NCBI GenBank assembly: GCA_034509735.1
Contig: JACGWO010000005.1
Span: 23,616,383-23,680,382 of the forward strand
Direction: 5' to 3'
From: Sesamum alatum
Taxonomy: Eukaryota > Streptophyta > Magnoliopsida > Lamiales > Pedaliaceae
Length of the DNA stretch: 64,000 nucleotides
The position numbers and the translations under genes are program-made. Of this stretch, positions 22,572 to 33,020 are shown one piece after another. The stretch's first letter is position 1; each line of letters begins with the position of its first letter. A model generated the notes under the pieces. It was not told the origin of the DNA, ran no database searches, and saw only the letters and a program-made list of their open reading frames with translations.

Positions 22572-24589
22572 TGTTAGAATAGGTGACCGTGAAGCCAATC
22601 TGATTGGGCTAATGTAACCTATATCTAAATAGTTTCGGTGTTTTAATAATTATCATGAATAAGAAAGTGATATTCATTTGGCTCAATACTTTGTTTGTTT
22701 TTATTTACTACTTTACATTAGCTGTTCACCACACAAGAAAAGCCAACAGACCGAAACGACATTCCAATAAACTGGAACTGCGTATTAGATGGCAGTTCAT
22801 GAAATCAGTTTCTATGGATCGGTCTGAAACACTCCAAGTCAAGGAATCTCGAGATAGGGTATTGAGAATCCGTGTGAGACTTCCACTAAGCAATTGCAGT
22901 CGCGTTTCATCGACAAGTGACGAGGATCGTCCATGCAGTGTTAGTGGGTCAGCCAGCTAGGTAGCAGCTAACTGAGGTGACTTGTGGGAACCGTCATATG
23001 GAAAACCTTTAGTATGGTCGGTCGGTATGACTTGTATTCCTGGTTCCAATAGCACGAATTCGATCCTCGGACTTGAGGGATTACTGAGATCACCTACACA
23101 CCGTGCCTGTATCTTAGATATGGCAAGGGGCTACCAAGTCGAGTGAATCGGTTGTCATAAGCCCTATCTAGTGTTGTCAAGGTGTATAGCGTGACAGTAG
23201 GTCCTAAGATAGGATCCATCTCCTGTTAGAAGGTTGACGGTAATATCTCACTTTACTCTGAGACTTGTCCCTGATAAATCTGTGGCCACAGTAACTGAAC
23301 AATGGGTAGGACCCCTGTGACGTTTAGTATGGATGAGGCAAGGCTTAAGTCAAGAATGGGTACCTACTATCCATGCCCTAGACTCTAAACTATGAGATTG
23401 TAGATGGAGGGATAAACGTATTGAAGAGCCTAAATGTTCACACCATAAACATTCACCTAGTCTCTAGTGCCATCGACCGTTGCTAGACGGCCACCCATGG
23501 TGACGGGCGAATTTCCTTCATGAGATGATTGGGGATTCGGCCAAGTCTAGCTGAGGGTGAACCTAAAGAGTCACACACAATCCGCCCGTAACAAAGGTAT
23601 TTAATTTTGAATTAATTTAGAGAGGTTGAACAATTTAATTAGATTAAATTGGTTCCCTTTCCTTTCTTGGATTGTTGATTCCTATAATTAGATTAAATGG
23701 AATTAACTAATAAATTAGATTTATTGGAATAAATTAAGTGGGCTTAAAATGGATATTAATTATTATTATTTATTTATTTAAAAGCCATATGGTTTATTTA
23801 AATAGGATTTACATATTCGATAATTAAATCCATCAAAGTGATGGACGGATGAGATTAAAGAGGAGAGACAAAGGCCTAGATTAGTTTGACTAATGCAAGT
23901 CTAATTTAACTAGGACTTTGACTAGGTCAAAATCCTAGTCAAATCATACTTCTAAAAGTTGGAGTTTGAAGAGGAATAGGATTCCACTTCTATAAATACT
24001 CCTAGGATGAAACTTGAGAAAGATAATCATCTAGTGAAAACACACACACACACACACACACACAAGGCTCGGCGCACTCTGTCAACTCTCTCTCTCTCGT
24101 CCCCACCTCTTTTCTCCAAGAAAGATTTCTAGTTCCTTGTTTTCATACAAGTGAACTTTAGGAGGATTGATCACGTTAACTAATAACTCTTGGTCGATCC
24201 GTCCTCTCTATATAAATATACACTTGGTTTTTTGCTAGCACGAGGATCAAGAAACGCGGACGGATTGAGTGGACGATTTAGAGGGTTTCTTCTTTGAGAT
24301 CTTGGTGCAAAACGGGGAACAACGCGAGTAGCGGTTTGAAGATAAAACTATAATTGGGCAGGTTCCTTTTATTACTATGTCTTCGATTTTAACCCTATGG
24401 ACTCCATGATATGTATGTTTCGTTTATTCATGAGATACACCGAATACCCGGGAGGTTCAAGGAAACACCCATTGAACGTGTTATTTATGATTATGTACAA
24501 GCATGTTTAAATTTCATTTATTATTTTATACCGCGCTTCCGCATTTGCGCTCCTCCCGGGACGATCCACATGCCATCCATTGGCTTTCA
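22572..24589 (+). repeat. Solo copia LTR (2018 bp) inside integrase of element 1
   Basis: Starts TGTTAGAATAGGTGACCGTG and ends GGCTTTCA. It is flanked by a perfect 5-bp duplication CAAAG (22567-22571 and 24590-24594), and the integrase frame of element 1 resumes directly after it. A TATA box TATAAATA lies at 23991-23998 and the conserved core block at 23452 (offset 880). A (CA)n tract of about 24 bases at 24040-24063 follows the TATA box. No primer site or purine tract borders it, so it is a solo LTR left by recombination between the two LTRs of a former full element. Confidence 0.95.
23991..23998 (+). promoter_or_regulatory. TATA box in solo copia LTR
   Basis: TATAAATA, offset about 1419 bp, matching the offset of TATATAAA in the minus-strand LTR at 9285-9292. 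The (CA)n tract about 45 bp downstream would lie just after the transcription start. Confidence 0.6.
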
Positions 24590-24986
24590 CAAAGCCCTTC
24601 GGTCAGACCGAGGTGGAGAGTATTTAAGTGGCGAATTCACTGATTATATAAAAGAGAATAGAATTCTCTCTCAGTGGACTCCTCCTGGAACACCACAGTT
24701 GAATGGTGTATCTGAAAGGAGGAATCGGACCTTGTTGGACATGATCCGATCCATGATGAGTTTTACCGAACTCCCCTTATCCATCTAGGGATATGCTCTT
24801 GAGACGGCGGCCAAACTTTTGAACTTGGCGCCATCTAAGAAGATATCCCAGATGCCATATGAGATATGGCATGCCAAGCCTGCCTCCTACAAATACTTGA
24901 AAGTGTAGGGTTGCCCTGCATATGTCAAGAGATTAGTGGGAGATAAACTGGACTCTGGGTCTAGTTTATGCAGGTTTGTCGGATAT
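24590..24986 (+). pseudogene. Copia element 1 integrase, second part
   Basis: Continues the integrase after the solo LTR: LRSDRGGEYLSGEF (catalytic Asp), QLNGVSERRNRTLLDM (catalytic Glu), then MPYEIWHAKPASYKYLK and SSLCRFVGY. Two in-frame TAG codons replace conserved Trp codons (near 24787 and 24907). It stops at 24986, where it is joined to the last bases of another LTR. About 20-30 codons that other copies have after CRFxGY are missing before the frame picks up again at 31236. Confidence 0.8.
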
Positions 24987-25044
24987 CGCGCTTCTGCATT
25001 CACGCTCCTCCTGGGACGATCCACACACCTTTCATTGGCTTTCA
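24987..25044 (+). repeat. 3'-terminal stub of 5' LTR, element 2
   Basis: Begins CGCGCTTCTGCATTCACG and ends ATTGGCTTTCA; it aligns with the last 60 bases of solo LTR 22572-24589. It is directly followed by G and the primer site. Confidence 0.85.
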
Positions 25045-25045
25045 G

Positions 25046-25057
25046 TGGTATCATAGC
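25046..25057 (+). other. Primer binding site, element 2 (mutated)
   Basis: TGGTATCATAGC, with one change (G to T at position 9) from the TGGTATCAGAGC consensus. Confidence 0.85.
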
Positions 25058-27019
25058 CCGGTTCGGTGTATAGGCGTAGGGTTTTGTATGTGTAAAGCAT
25101 GAAATACGTGTAAAGCATGATTTATGTTACTTTTCATTTATGTTTCAAGCATGTCGTTTTTCATGAGATTTATCGTATTGGTTTACATGAAATCTTGGTG
25201 TTCTTGAGTTCTTGAAAAACACAGATGAAAAATAGAACGAAACAGAAAACATAGCACGCGGCAGCCGTTGGCTGACCACACGCGCAGTGCGAACAGCCAG
25301 GCGAGCACAGTGCGCGCGCGATGGGGCAGACCCGCGGCCAGTCAGGCCGCGCGCACGCAACGGCTGCGCTGCTAGGTGTACACGCACGCAGGCAATGGAG
25401 CCTGCGTGCGCGGTAGGCCGCGCGCCCGGTGAGTGTGCCCAATGCGCGCGCTGTAGGCTGCACGTGCAGGCTGCGTGGTAGGGTAGCACGTGCGCAGAGG
25501 CGCGGCCAGGCGCACGCGCGCACACGCAGGCAGGGGGCCTACACGCGCGCGCCCGGCCGGTGCGCTCAGCGTGCGCAAGCGGCACGCAGGGCTGCCAGCC
25601 TGTCTGTTCCGACAGGGTGCCGCCGGCAGCGGCGGCCCTCAGCCGTCTCCGGCAGTTTTCTTATTTTTATTTTTAGAATTAATTTTTTGAAAATACTTTT
25701 ATCTATTTTGCATGTTTTTCTTAAAGACATTATTTGGAAATATTCTATTTTTTTTGGTTTGGAATCTCAAAATTTAATATTGTATGAATAATGAAGAAAG
25801 GTTTTCCTAATAAGAAAAGGATTGCCATTGTTGCACCAATTTGAATGTAGACATTGTTTTCATTCTTTTAAGAATTGTTGATAATTGGATATCATGGATT
25901 ATGTGCATTATTGGATATCATGAATTATGTGTGTTGAATGAGAATGGATGATCACAAGCCCTAGACCAGATGTATGGTTTTAATTTTATGTTGGGCCTGT
26001 GTGCCTCGTTTATTTTCCCCTATCTCTTTTTCTGGTTGCCTTGGAATAATAAGAATTTCTATCTCCCTCCAAATGTCATCCCCCCGAGTGTTCGCCGGGG
26101 TTTCTTTTTAAATTGTAACGAGAGTAGTATAGTGGTGAGGATGTATTTTATTTTCATAAAGAAGATGAAGGATGGCCCAAAAAGGAGGATCCAAGGAGTT
26201 CCATGGAGGTCTAGTGGAAAAGAGGCAAGGCCCATCAGTGTGTTGATGGGTTACTATCATTGAATGTAATAGTATAGGACCAACCTTAGATTGACCATAG
26301 ATCCACTACGGGCTCAGTGGGTCACATAGGATTCGGGCTTGTGATCATCCATCAGGGGCGTGCTAGCTTTTATTTTGGATGTGGCTTTTATGATGGATGA
26401 ATGGTTTATTTATCGTATTACTGCTATGTCATGCAAATCGTTTTATACATAATGTATGTATGTGTTGTAATGAGATCTCGGTCATCAAACTCTCACTTGG
26501 TTGGACCAAGTTGAATATTAAACCCTTAATAAATGGACTAGAACTCTAGGAGTTCGTCCAAGCCTTTCATCCATGACAAAGTGAGGAAGCTAGTTTCAAT
26601 CAATGGCGTGGTCTCACGACTCGTGGAACGTCTCTTGTGCTGAAAAGAAGTAGCACTTTGTTGTGAATGAAGTGAATACACTCCTGTTGCCTGTCTCACG
26701 AGTCGTGGGGGTAGTAGTAAGTGTTATGATTCGGTTGATTGGGTCGGGTGAGGCAGAATCTCGTTAGATGAGAATGGTATGGAATACCTCCCACAGGTTG
26801 TTTTCAATGCGAGTCGTAAAAGCAGGGCATGGAAGACATCATTGTGGATCCCAAGCCCACTAGGAAAAGGTTTTCCGAAAACAACGTTTGAGACTGTCGT
26901 GTATTCGTAGAAATAGTGGGAGAATTAAATGACTGAAGTCCAAGTCTTTAATCATTATTAAAACTTTTTTTTTTTAATTCTGCTGATTATATTCTGTTTT
27001 TAAATGTAGATTTAAAACC
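25058..27019 (+). other. Leader of copia element 2
   Basis: About 1.96 kb without a gene. It holds a GC island (25255-25650), an AT-rich middle, and the paired near-palindromes CACGACTCGTG (26615-26625) and CACGAGTCGTG (26697-26707), 82 nt apart. The segment 'gatcatcc.tcaggggcgtgct' near 26344 is shared with the other leaders. Long open frames in the GC island are Arg/Ala/Pro-rich noise. Confidence 0.75.
25255..25650 (+). repeat. GC-rich leader island of element 2
   Basis: About 400 bp dominated by GCGC, CACGCG and GCAGGC words, starting about 210 nt after the primer site. Composition is close to the island at 8020-8495 but the base order is not readily alignable. Confidence 0.7.
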
Positions 27020-27905
27020 ATATCTAAGATCCCGTTATCAACCGTACTTGTGACAAACAAATTTAATGGAATCAATTACAACGACTGGTTGCGCAATCTG
27101 AGGATAGTCCTTGATTATAAGAACCAAGGCTATGTCATGGACAAGCCGTTTCCTTGGACTTTTTTGGAAGGATCCACGCCCGAAGAACGTGAGACGTTCG
27201 AGACTTGGCATATGGATAACCAGAAAGTCCGTAGCATCATACTTGCATCCATGACCAATGAGATACAGAAGCAGTATGTGAGGCTAGACGACGTTCCTTC
27301 TATAACGGCTCACCTGAAGGATTGCTATGCAGTCCCGGACCGGCATACTAGGTATGTCGCAATGAAGGCGTTCTTTGAAATTAAAATAACCGAAGGGTCC
27401 TCTGTACATGAGCATGGGGTCAAGATGCTTACCTTGGTGGAAAAGCTCAAAGACCTCAAGGCAGGGCTCAATAACGATACATACATTAATGTGATCCTTC
27501 AGTCACTCCCATCCTCTTTCGACTAATTCATTGTTAACTACAACATGAATGCTCTTGAGAAGGGTATCCATGAGCTGATCAATATGTTGGTGCAATACGA
27601 GGCAACGACCAAAAAGTCTGCACCATCGGTATTATTTGGAGAGGCTTCGACTTCCAAAATGAAAGGCAAGGGTGCTGGGCGTTGGAAAAAGAATAAGGGA
27701 AAGGGAAAAGGCCGTGAAAGCCGCTGCCAATGCTAAGAGCGTTCCCGTTGCCAAAGTGGGGAAAGGCAAAGGGAAAAGGAAGGTTGACTCAAAGCAACAG
27801 TTAAGGGCAAATGACATATGTATTCATTGCCGTGAGAAAGGGCATTGGAAGAGGGATTGCCCCAAACTCCTTTCCATGCAAGGTATATTCGTGATTGAGG
27901 TTAAT
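27020..27905 (+). pseudogene. Copia element 2 gag, broken
   Basis: The start codon is ATA (27020-27022) where other copies have ATG. The frame then reads ISKIPLSTVLVTNKFNG, NYNDWLRNLRIVLDYKN and continues through ETWHMDNQKVRSIILASM and KMLTLVEKLKDLKAGL to a stop at about 27524 (QSLPSSFD*). It resumes to the basic C-terminus (about 27660-27720), shifts, and gives the zinc knuckle CIHCREKGHWKRDC (27819-27860). This copy is among the best preserved Gags in the window: one stop, one frameshift and the lost start. Confidence 0.8.
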
Positions 27906-30900
27906 ATAGTTACTAACTCTGCCTCTTGGGTATTAGATACCGGCTATGGAGCTCACATTTGCAACGACTTGCAGGTGTTGAAAAGAAGTAGAAAACTAAG
28001 TAGCGGCGAAACAGTCCTAAAGCCTGGCAATGGCAAGGCCATTTCTGCAGAAGCCATAGGATCTGCCACCTTAGTAGTTAGTGATCGTATTAGTATAGAT
28101 TTAGAGCAAGTTTATTATGTACTTAGCATGATCAAAAATATCATTTTCATTACATTGTTAGACAATAGTGGTTTTGAGTTTCGATCAATAAAAATTGCTT
28201 TTATTTGATGAAGGGTGGATTTGCTCATCTGCTTGATACACTTAATAACGGACTCTATATCCTACAACAATCACATTTCGTTATGAATGCTCAACACAAA
28301 CATAAAATAGATAATGACGGGAACGCACAATTATGGCATGCAAGGCTAGGTCGCATCTCTCAAGAAAAGATGAAGAAATTGGTAGACTCAAAGAACCTAG
28401 AGGTTGGAAATTTGAACGATCTTCCAACTTGTGAATCCTGCCTTAGAAGGAAAATGACCAAGAAGCCCTTTGTAGGACAAAGCAGGCTTGCCACAAGTCT
28501 ATTGGACTTAGTCCATACAGACATGTGTGGAGCACTAAGGACGCAAGCCAGAGGTGGGTTCTCCTACTTCATAACCTTCACTGATGATCACTTACGGTAC
28601 GGTTATGCTTACCTGATGAGGTACAAGTCTGAAGCTCTTGAGAGGTTTAAAGACTTGAAACTTGAAGTTGAGAATCAAACCGAGTGCAAAATTAAAATCC
28701 TACAGTCAGACCGAGGCGGCGAATACCTTAGTAATGAATTCCTCGACTATCTAAAAGAAAACGGTATAATCTCTAAATGGTCACCTCCCGGGACACTGCA
28801 ATTAAACGGCATCTCTGAAAAGAGGAATCCAATCCTGTTAGACATGGTCTGATCCATGATGAGTTTTACTGATTTGCCCTTGTCTTTTTGGGGCTACACA
28901 CTGGAAACATCAGCCAAGTTGCTAAACTTGACGCCGACCAGTGTCGTGACCCAAACACCATATGAGATATGGCACGACAAGCCTGTTTCCTACAAATACT
29001 TGGGAGTGTGGGGTAGCCCTGCATATGTCAAGAGGTTAGTGGGAGACAAGTTAGAATCAAGGTCTAGCTTGTGCAGGTTCATTGGATACCCTAAAGAAAC
29101 TGCAGGTTATTATTTCTATGACCCCTCGGAACAATAAGTACTTGTTTTAAGGAATGCAGTGTTCTTGGAAAAAGGTTTTCCAACGGGTGTCCAACGTGAT
29201 GATCTGATCCTTGAGGAGTCAAGTGAGACAAATCAGTTATCAGCACCAGAAGCTACGGACACCTCACTTAGATGTAACAAGATAAGTACCCAACGGATCG
29301 AGCCACCTCGAGAGGATTAACATGCTAGGCATGTCGAACAACCTCACAAAGAGCCAACCACGGTACCTGAACCGCCAGCTCCTGTCATGTCTGTGCCCAC
29401 AGTCACCACTGACGTTCCAGTCCTCCGTAGGTCAGCTAGACTGCTTCGCCCTCCCGTGAGGTATGGCTTTCTAAGCATGACCCGTCAATTGGACAAAGAT
29501 CTCAAGACATACGGGGACGCAATGTCTGACATCGACTCAGGAAAATGGCTTGAGGCCATGAAAGCCGAAATGGACTCCATGAGCACGAACCAAGTATGTA
29601 CACTTGTAGACCCACCCAAAGGTGTTAAACCAGTTGGGTGTAAATGGGTCTATAAGCATAAAGTTGGCATTGTTGGAGAAGTTACCACATTCAAATCTAG
29701 GCTAGTGGCAAAAGGATACACTCAACGACCCGGGGTCGACTTTGAGGATACCTATTCGCTAGTATCCATGGCTAAGTCCATTCGTATCCTGCTTGCCATA
29801 GTAGCATGGTATGACTATGAAATATGGCAGATGATCATGAAAAGGACATTTCTCAACTGTTTCATTGAGGAAGAGATCTATATGGATCAGCCGGAGGGAT
29901 TCATGGTTGTTGGAGAAGAGCAGAAGGTCTGCCGACTCCAAAAGTCCATCTATGGCCTCAAACAAGCATCTCGTAGTTGGAACATTCGCTTTGATGATAT
30001 GATTTTGTCAAAAATGAATACGACTCTTGTGTATACAAGAAGGTCAGGGGAGCTCTGTAGTATTCCTAGTGCTTTATGTGGACGATATTCTACTCATAGG
30101 GAATGATGTAGAATGTTAAGTGACATAAAAGCATGGTTATCCACACAATTTTTCATGAAGGATTTGGGTAAAGGCTCCTATATTCTAGGCATCCAGATCA
30201 TCAGGGACAGATCTAAGAAAATGTTAGGATTAACCCAAAACTCGTATGTGGAGAAAATCCTGAAAAGATTTTATATGGATAACTCTAAACAAGGTTTCCT
30301 TCCCATGAGGCATGCGATCAAGTTATCCAAGAAACAGTCTCCCAAGACAGATGAGGAGCTTGAAAGGATGAAGACCATACCTTATGCTTCTGCCGTAGGC
30401 AACACCCAATACGCCGTCCACTGCACAAGGCCTGACATCGCTTACGCCTTAAGTGTAACTAGTAGATATTAGTCTTGTGTAGGTTAGGCGCATTGGAATG
30501 CAGTCAAAAGCATCCTTAAGTACCTAAGAAGGACTAAGGAAGTGTTCTTGGTCTATGGCAATAGAGAGTTGATTCTGGAAGGTTTAGCGATGCTAGCTTC
30601 CAAGCGGATGACGATGATGTCAAGTCTCAGATGGGTTATGTATTCAAACTCAATGGTGGTGTGGTGGCATGGAAAAGTTCCAAGTAAGAAACCACAGCTG
30701 ATTCCAACACTGAGGCCAAATACATAGCAGCTTTAGAAGCTGCCAAAGAAGCGGTTTGGAACTACATCCAAGAGTTGGGTGTGGTGCCTAGCATTGCCGA
30801 GCCCGTGGTTATCTTCTGTGATAACAACGAAGCAATATCGCAAGCAAAGAAACCGAGATCCCATCACCGATCCAAGCACATTGTTAGATACTACCACCTT

Positions 30901-31053
30901 TTAAAGGAAATGGTAGGAAGAGGTGACGTTCGGATGGATCGAGTCAGCTCAGCAGACAACACAATAGATCCGTTGACAAAGCCTATGTCACAAATTGCTC
31001 ATACGCAGCATCTTGAGAAGATGGGGATTAGGCATATGTGTGATTCGCTTTAG
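27906..31053 (+). pseudogene. Copia element 2 pol (protease, integrase, RT, RNase H), broken
   Basis: Protease: SWVLDTGYGAHICND (about 27925). GAG-pre-integrase: LWHARLGRISQEKMKK, in which the second zinc-ligand His (usual GHIS) reads Arg. Integrase core: LVHTDMCG, LQSDRGGEYLS and SEKRN carry the three acidic residues. RT (from about 29500): WVYKHK, KARLVAKGYT-like, IYGLKQASRSW, and YVDDILLIGND near 30073-30105, in a different frame from the part before it. RNase H (about 30560-30850): DASFQ-, DSNTEAKYIAALEAAKEAVW-like and IFCDNNEAI. It ends KMGIRHMCDSL at 31053. Stops near 28849, 29135, 30470 and 30686 and shifts near 28195 and 30030-30110 disable it. Confidence 0.85.
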
Positions 31054-31067
31054 GTCAAGTAGGAGAT

Positions 31068-31233
31068 TGCTAGAATAGGTGACCGTGAAGCCAATCTGAT
31101 TGGCTTAATGTAACCTATGTCTGAACAGTTTTAGTGTTTTAATAATTGTCATGAATAAAAAAGTGATATTCATTTTGCTCAATACTTTGTTTGTGTTCAC
31201 TTACTACTTTACATTAACTATTCACTGCACAAG
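31068..31233 (+). repeat. 5'-terminal stub of 3' LTR, element 2
   Basis: Starts TGCTAGAATAGGTGACCGTG after the purine-rich AAGTAGGAGAT. It aligns closely with the first 165 bp of solo LTR 22572-24589, then stops at 'acaagcaaaa', where the pol of element 1 begins. Confidence 0.85.
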
Positions 31234-31235
31234 CA

Positions 31236-33006
31236 AAAAGGGTTTTCCATCGGATAGTCGACGTAATGAGGTACTCCTTGAGGAATCAAGTGAGGTACCC
31301 CATGAGATGGCGGTGACATCTGAGCCAGTAGTTCCCACTGATGATGTTCCAGTCCTACGTAGGACGGCCAGAGTATTCCATGCACTTGATAGGTACGAAT
31401 TTCTAGGCCTGACCGGTCAGTTGGATAATGATCCAAAGAATACAGAGAAGCGATGTCGAACATCAATTCAGATAAGTGGCTTGAGGCCATGAAATTCAAA
31501 ATGGACTCGATGGGTGCAAACCAGGTTTCGACCCTAGTGGACCCACCCAAAAGGGTAAAACCCGTAGGGTGTAAATGGGTCTACAAACGTAAGCTTGGAG
31601 CTAACGGGGAGGTTACAACCTTCAAAGCAAGGCTTGTGGCGAAAGGTTACAATCAATGACCCAGGGTCGATTTTGAGGGAACCTACTCGCCTGTAGTAAT
31701 GGCTAAGTCCATTTGGATACTGCTTGCCATAACAGCATGGTATGACTATGAAATATGGCAGATGGACGTGAAAACCGCCTTCCTCAACGGTGTCGTAGAG
31801 GAAGAGATCTATATGGATAAACCGAAAGGTTTCACATATGTTGGAGAAGAGCAGAAGGTTTGCCGTCTTCAAAGGTCCATATATGGCCTCAAACAAGCTT
31901 CCCGAAGCTGGAACGTACGTTTTGACGAATTCATATGGGGATATGATTTCATCAAGAATAAGTCCGATCCTTGTGTATACAAGAAGATCAGTGGGAGCTC
32001 TGTTGCGTTCCTAGTGCTTTACGTGGATGACATCTTGCTCATTGGGAATGATGCAAAGATGTTGGGAACCACTAAAGCTTGGTTGTCAACATAATTTTTC
32101 ATGAAGGATATGGGCGAGTCATCCTACATCATTGGCATCAAGATCTACAGGGATAGATCTAGAAGGATGTTAGGAATGGCCCAGTCCTCGTACATTTAGA
32201 AGGTCTTGAAGAGATTTAAGATGGAGAACTCAAAACGAGGATTCTAATCTATGAGGCACGGAATTAAGTTGTCCCAAAAGTAGTCTCCTAAGATTGATGA
32301 GGAGCTTAAACGGATGTTGGACATCCCCTATGCTTTAGCCGTAAGCAGTATTCAGTACGTTGTCCAGTGCACTAGACCTGATGTGGCTTTCGCTTTGAGA
32401 GTAACTAGTCGATATCAGGCATGTGTCGAGGAGGCACACTGGAGTGCGGTCAAGATTATCCTAAAGTACCTGAAAAGGACTAAGGACATGTTCTTGATCT
32501 ATGATGGTGGAGAATTGGTACTGGAAGGCTATAGCGACGCTAGCTTCCAGTTGGATGACGATGATGCCAAGTATCAATCTGGTTTTATATTCAGACTAAA
32601 TGGTGGCGTGGTTTCTTGGAAGAGTTCCAAGCAGACCACCCCAGCGGACTCCACCGCAGAGTCAGAATACATAGCAACTTTGGAAGCTGCTAAGGAGGCG
32701 GTTTGGATGAAGAGCTACATCCAAAAGTTGGGTGTAGTGCCTAGCATCGCTGAGCCAGTGGTTATCTTCTGCGATACCAACGGGGCCACAGCACAAGCAA
32801 AGGAATCGAGATCTCATCACCGATCCAAGCATATTCGTAGACGTTACCATCTACTAAGAGAAATGGTTAGCAGGGGTGACGTTCGGATGGACCAAGTCAG
32901 CTCCACAGAAAACATAGCAGATCCACTTACTAAACTCGTGTCGCAAGTTGCCCATACTCACCATCTGGATAAGATGGGTTTGAGGTCAATGGGTGATTGG
33001 CTTTAG
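31236..33006 (+). pseudogene. Copia element 1 pol, RT and RNase H part
   Basis: Picks up the element 1 frame after the element 2 block. Linker: PSDSRRNEVLLEESS. RT (about 31450-32095): WVYKRKLGANGEV, FKARLVAKGY, MDVKTAFLNG, IYGLKQASRSW, and the catalytic YVDDILLIGND intact (about 32023). RNase H and C-terminus (about 32314-33006): EGYSDASFQ, ADSTAESEYIA, IFCDTNGATAQAKESRSHHRSK, then MGLRSMGDWL and a stop. Defects: a frameshift near 31440 and stops near 31660, 32092, 32197, 32246 and 32280. The last 230 codons are open and well conserved. Confidence 0.85.
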
Positions 33007-33007
33007 G

Positions 33008-33020
33008 TCAAGTGGGATAT
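33008..33020 (+). other. Polypurine tract, copia element 1
   Basis: TCAAGTGGGATAT directly before the 3' LTR. Equivalent sequences stand before the LTRs at 31068 (AAGTAGGAGAT) and 37303 (AAATGGGAGAT). Confidence 0.65.

Larger units (their letters stand above)
24987..31233 (+). mobile_element. Copia 'element 2': complete internal region with both LTRs almost entirely lost
   Basis: Contains the last 58 bp of a 5' LTR (24987-25044), primer site, leader, gag, protease, integrase, RT, RNase H, purine tract and the first 166 bp of a 3' LTR (31068-31233). It lies within the pol of element 1. The LTR stubs match the subfamily of solo LTR 22572-24589. The outer ends of both LTRs and about 60-90 bp of element 1 are missing, and no target duplication exists. 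Short A-rich similarity (AAAAAG) at the right join points to an end-joining deletion on each side after insertion. Confidence 0.8.

Noticed and set aside
25145..25791. Overlapping open frames of 64-146 codons on both strands
   Set aside because: Same reason: GC island of the element 2 leader, with no conserved frame and no protein family.
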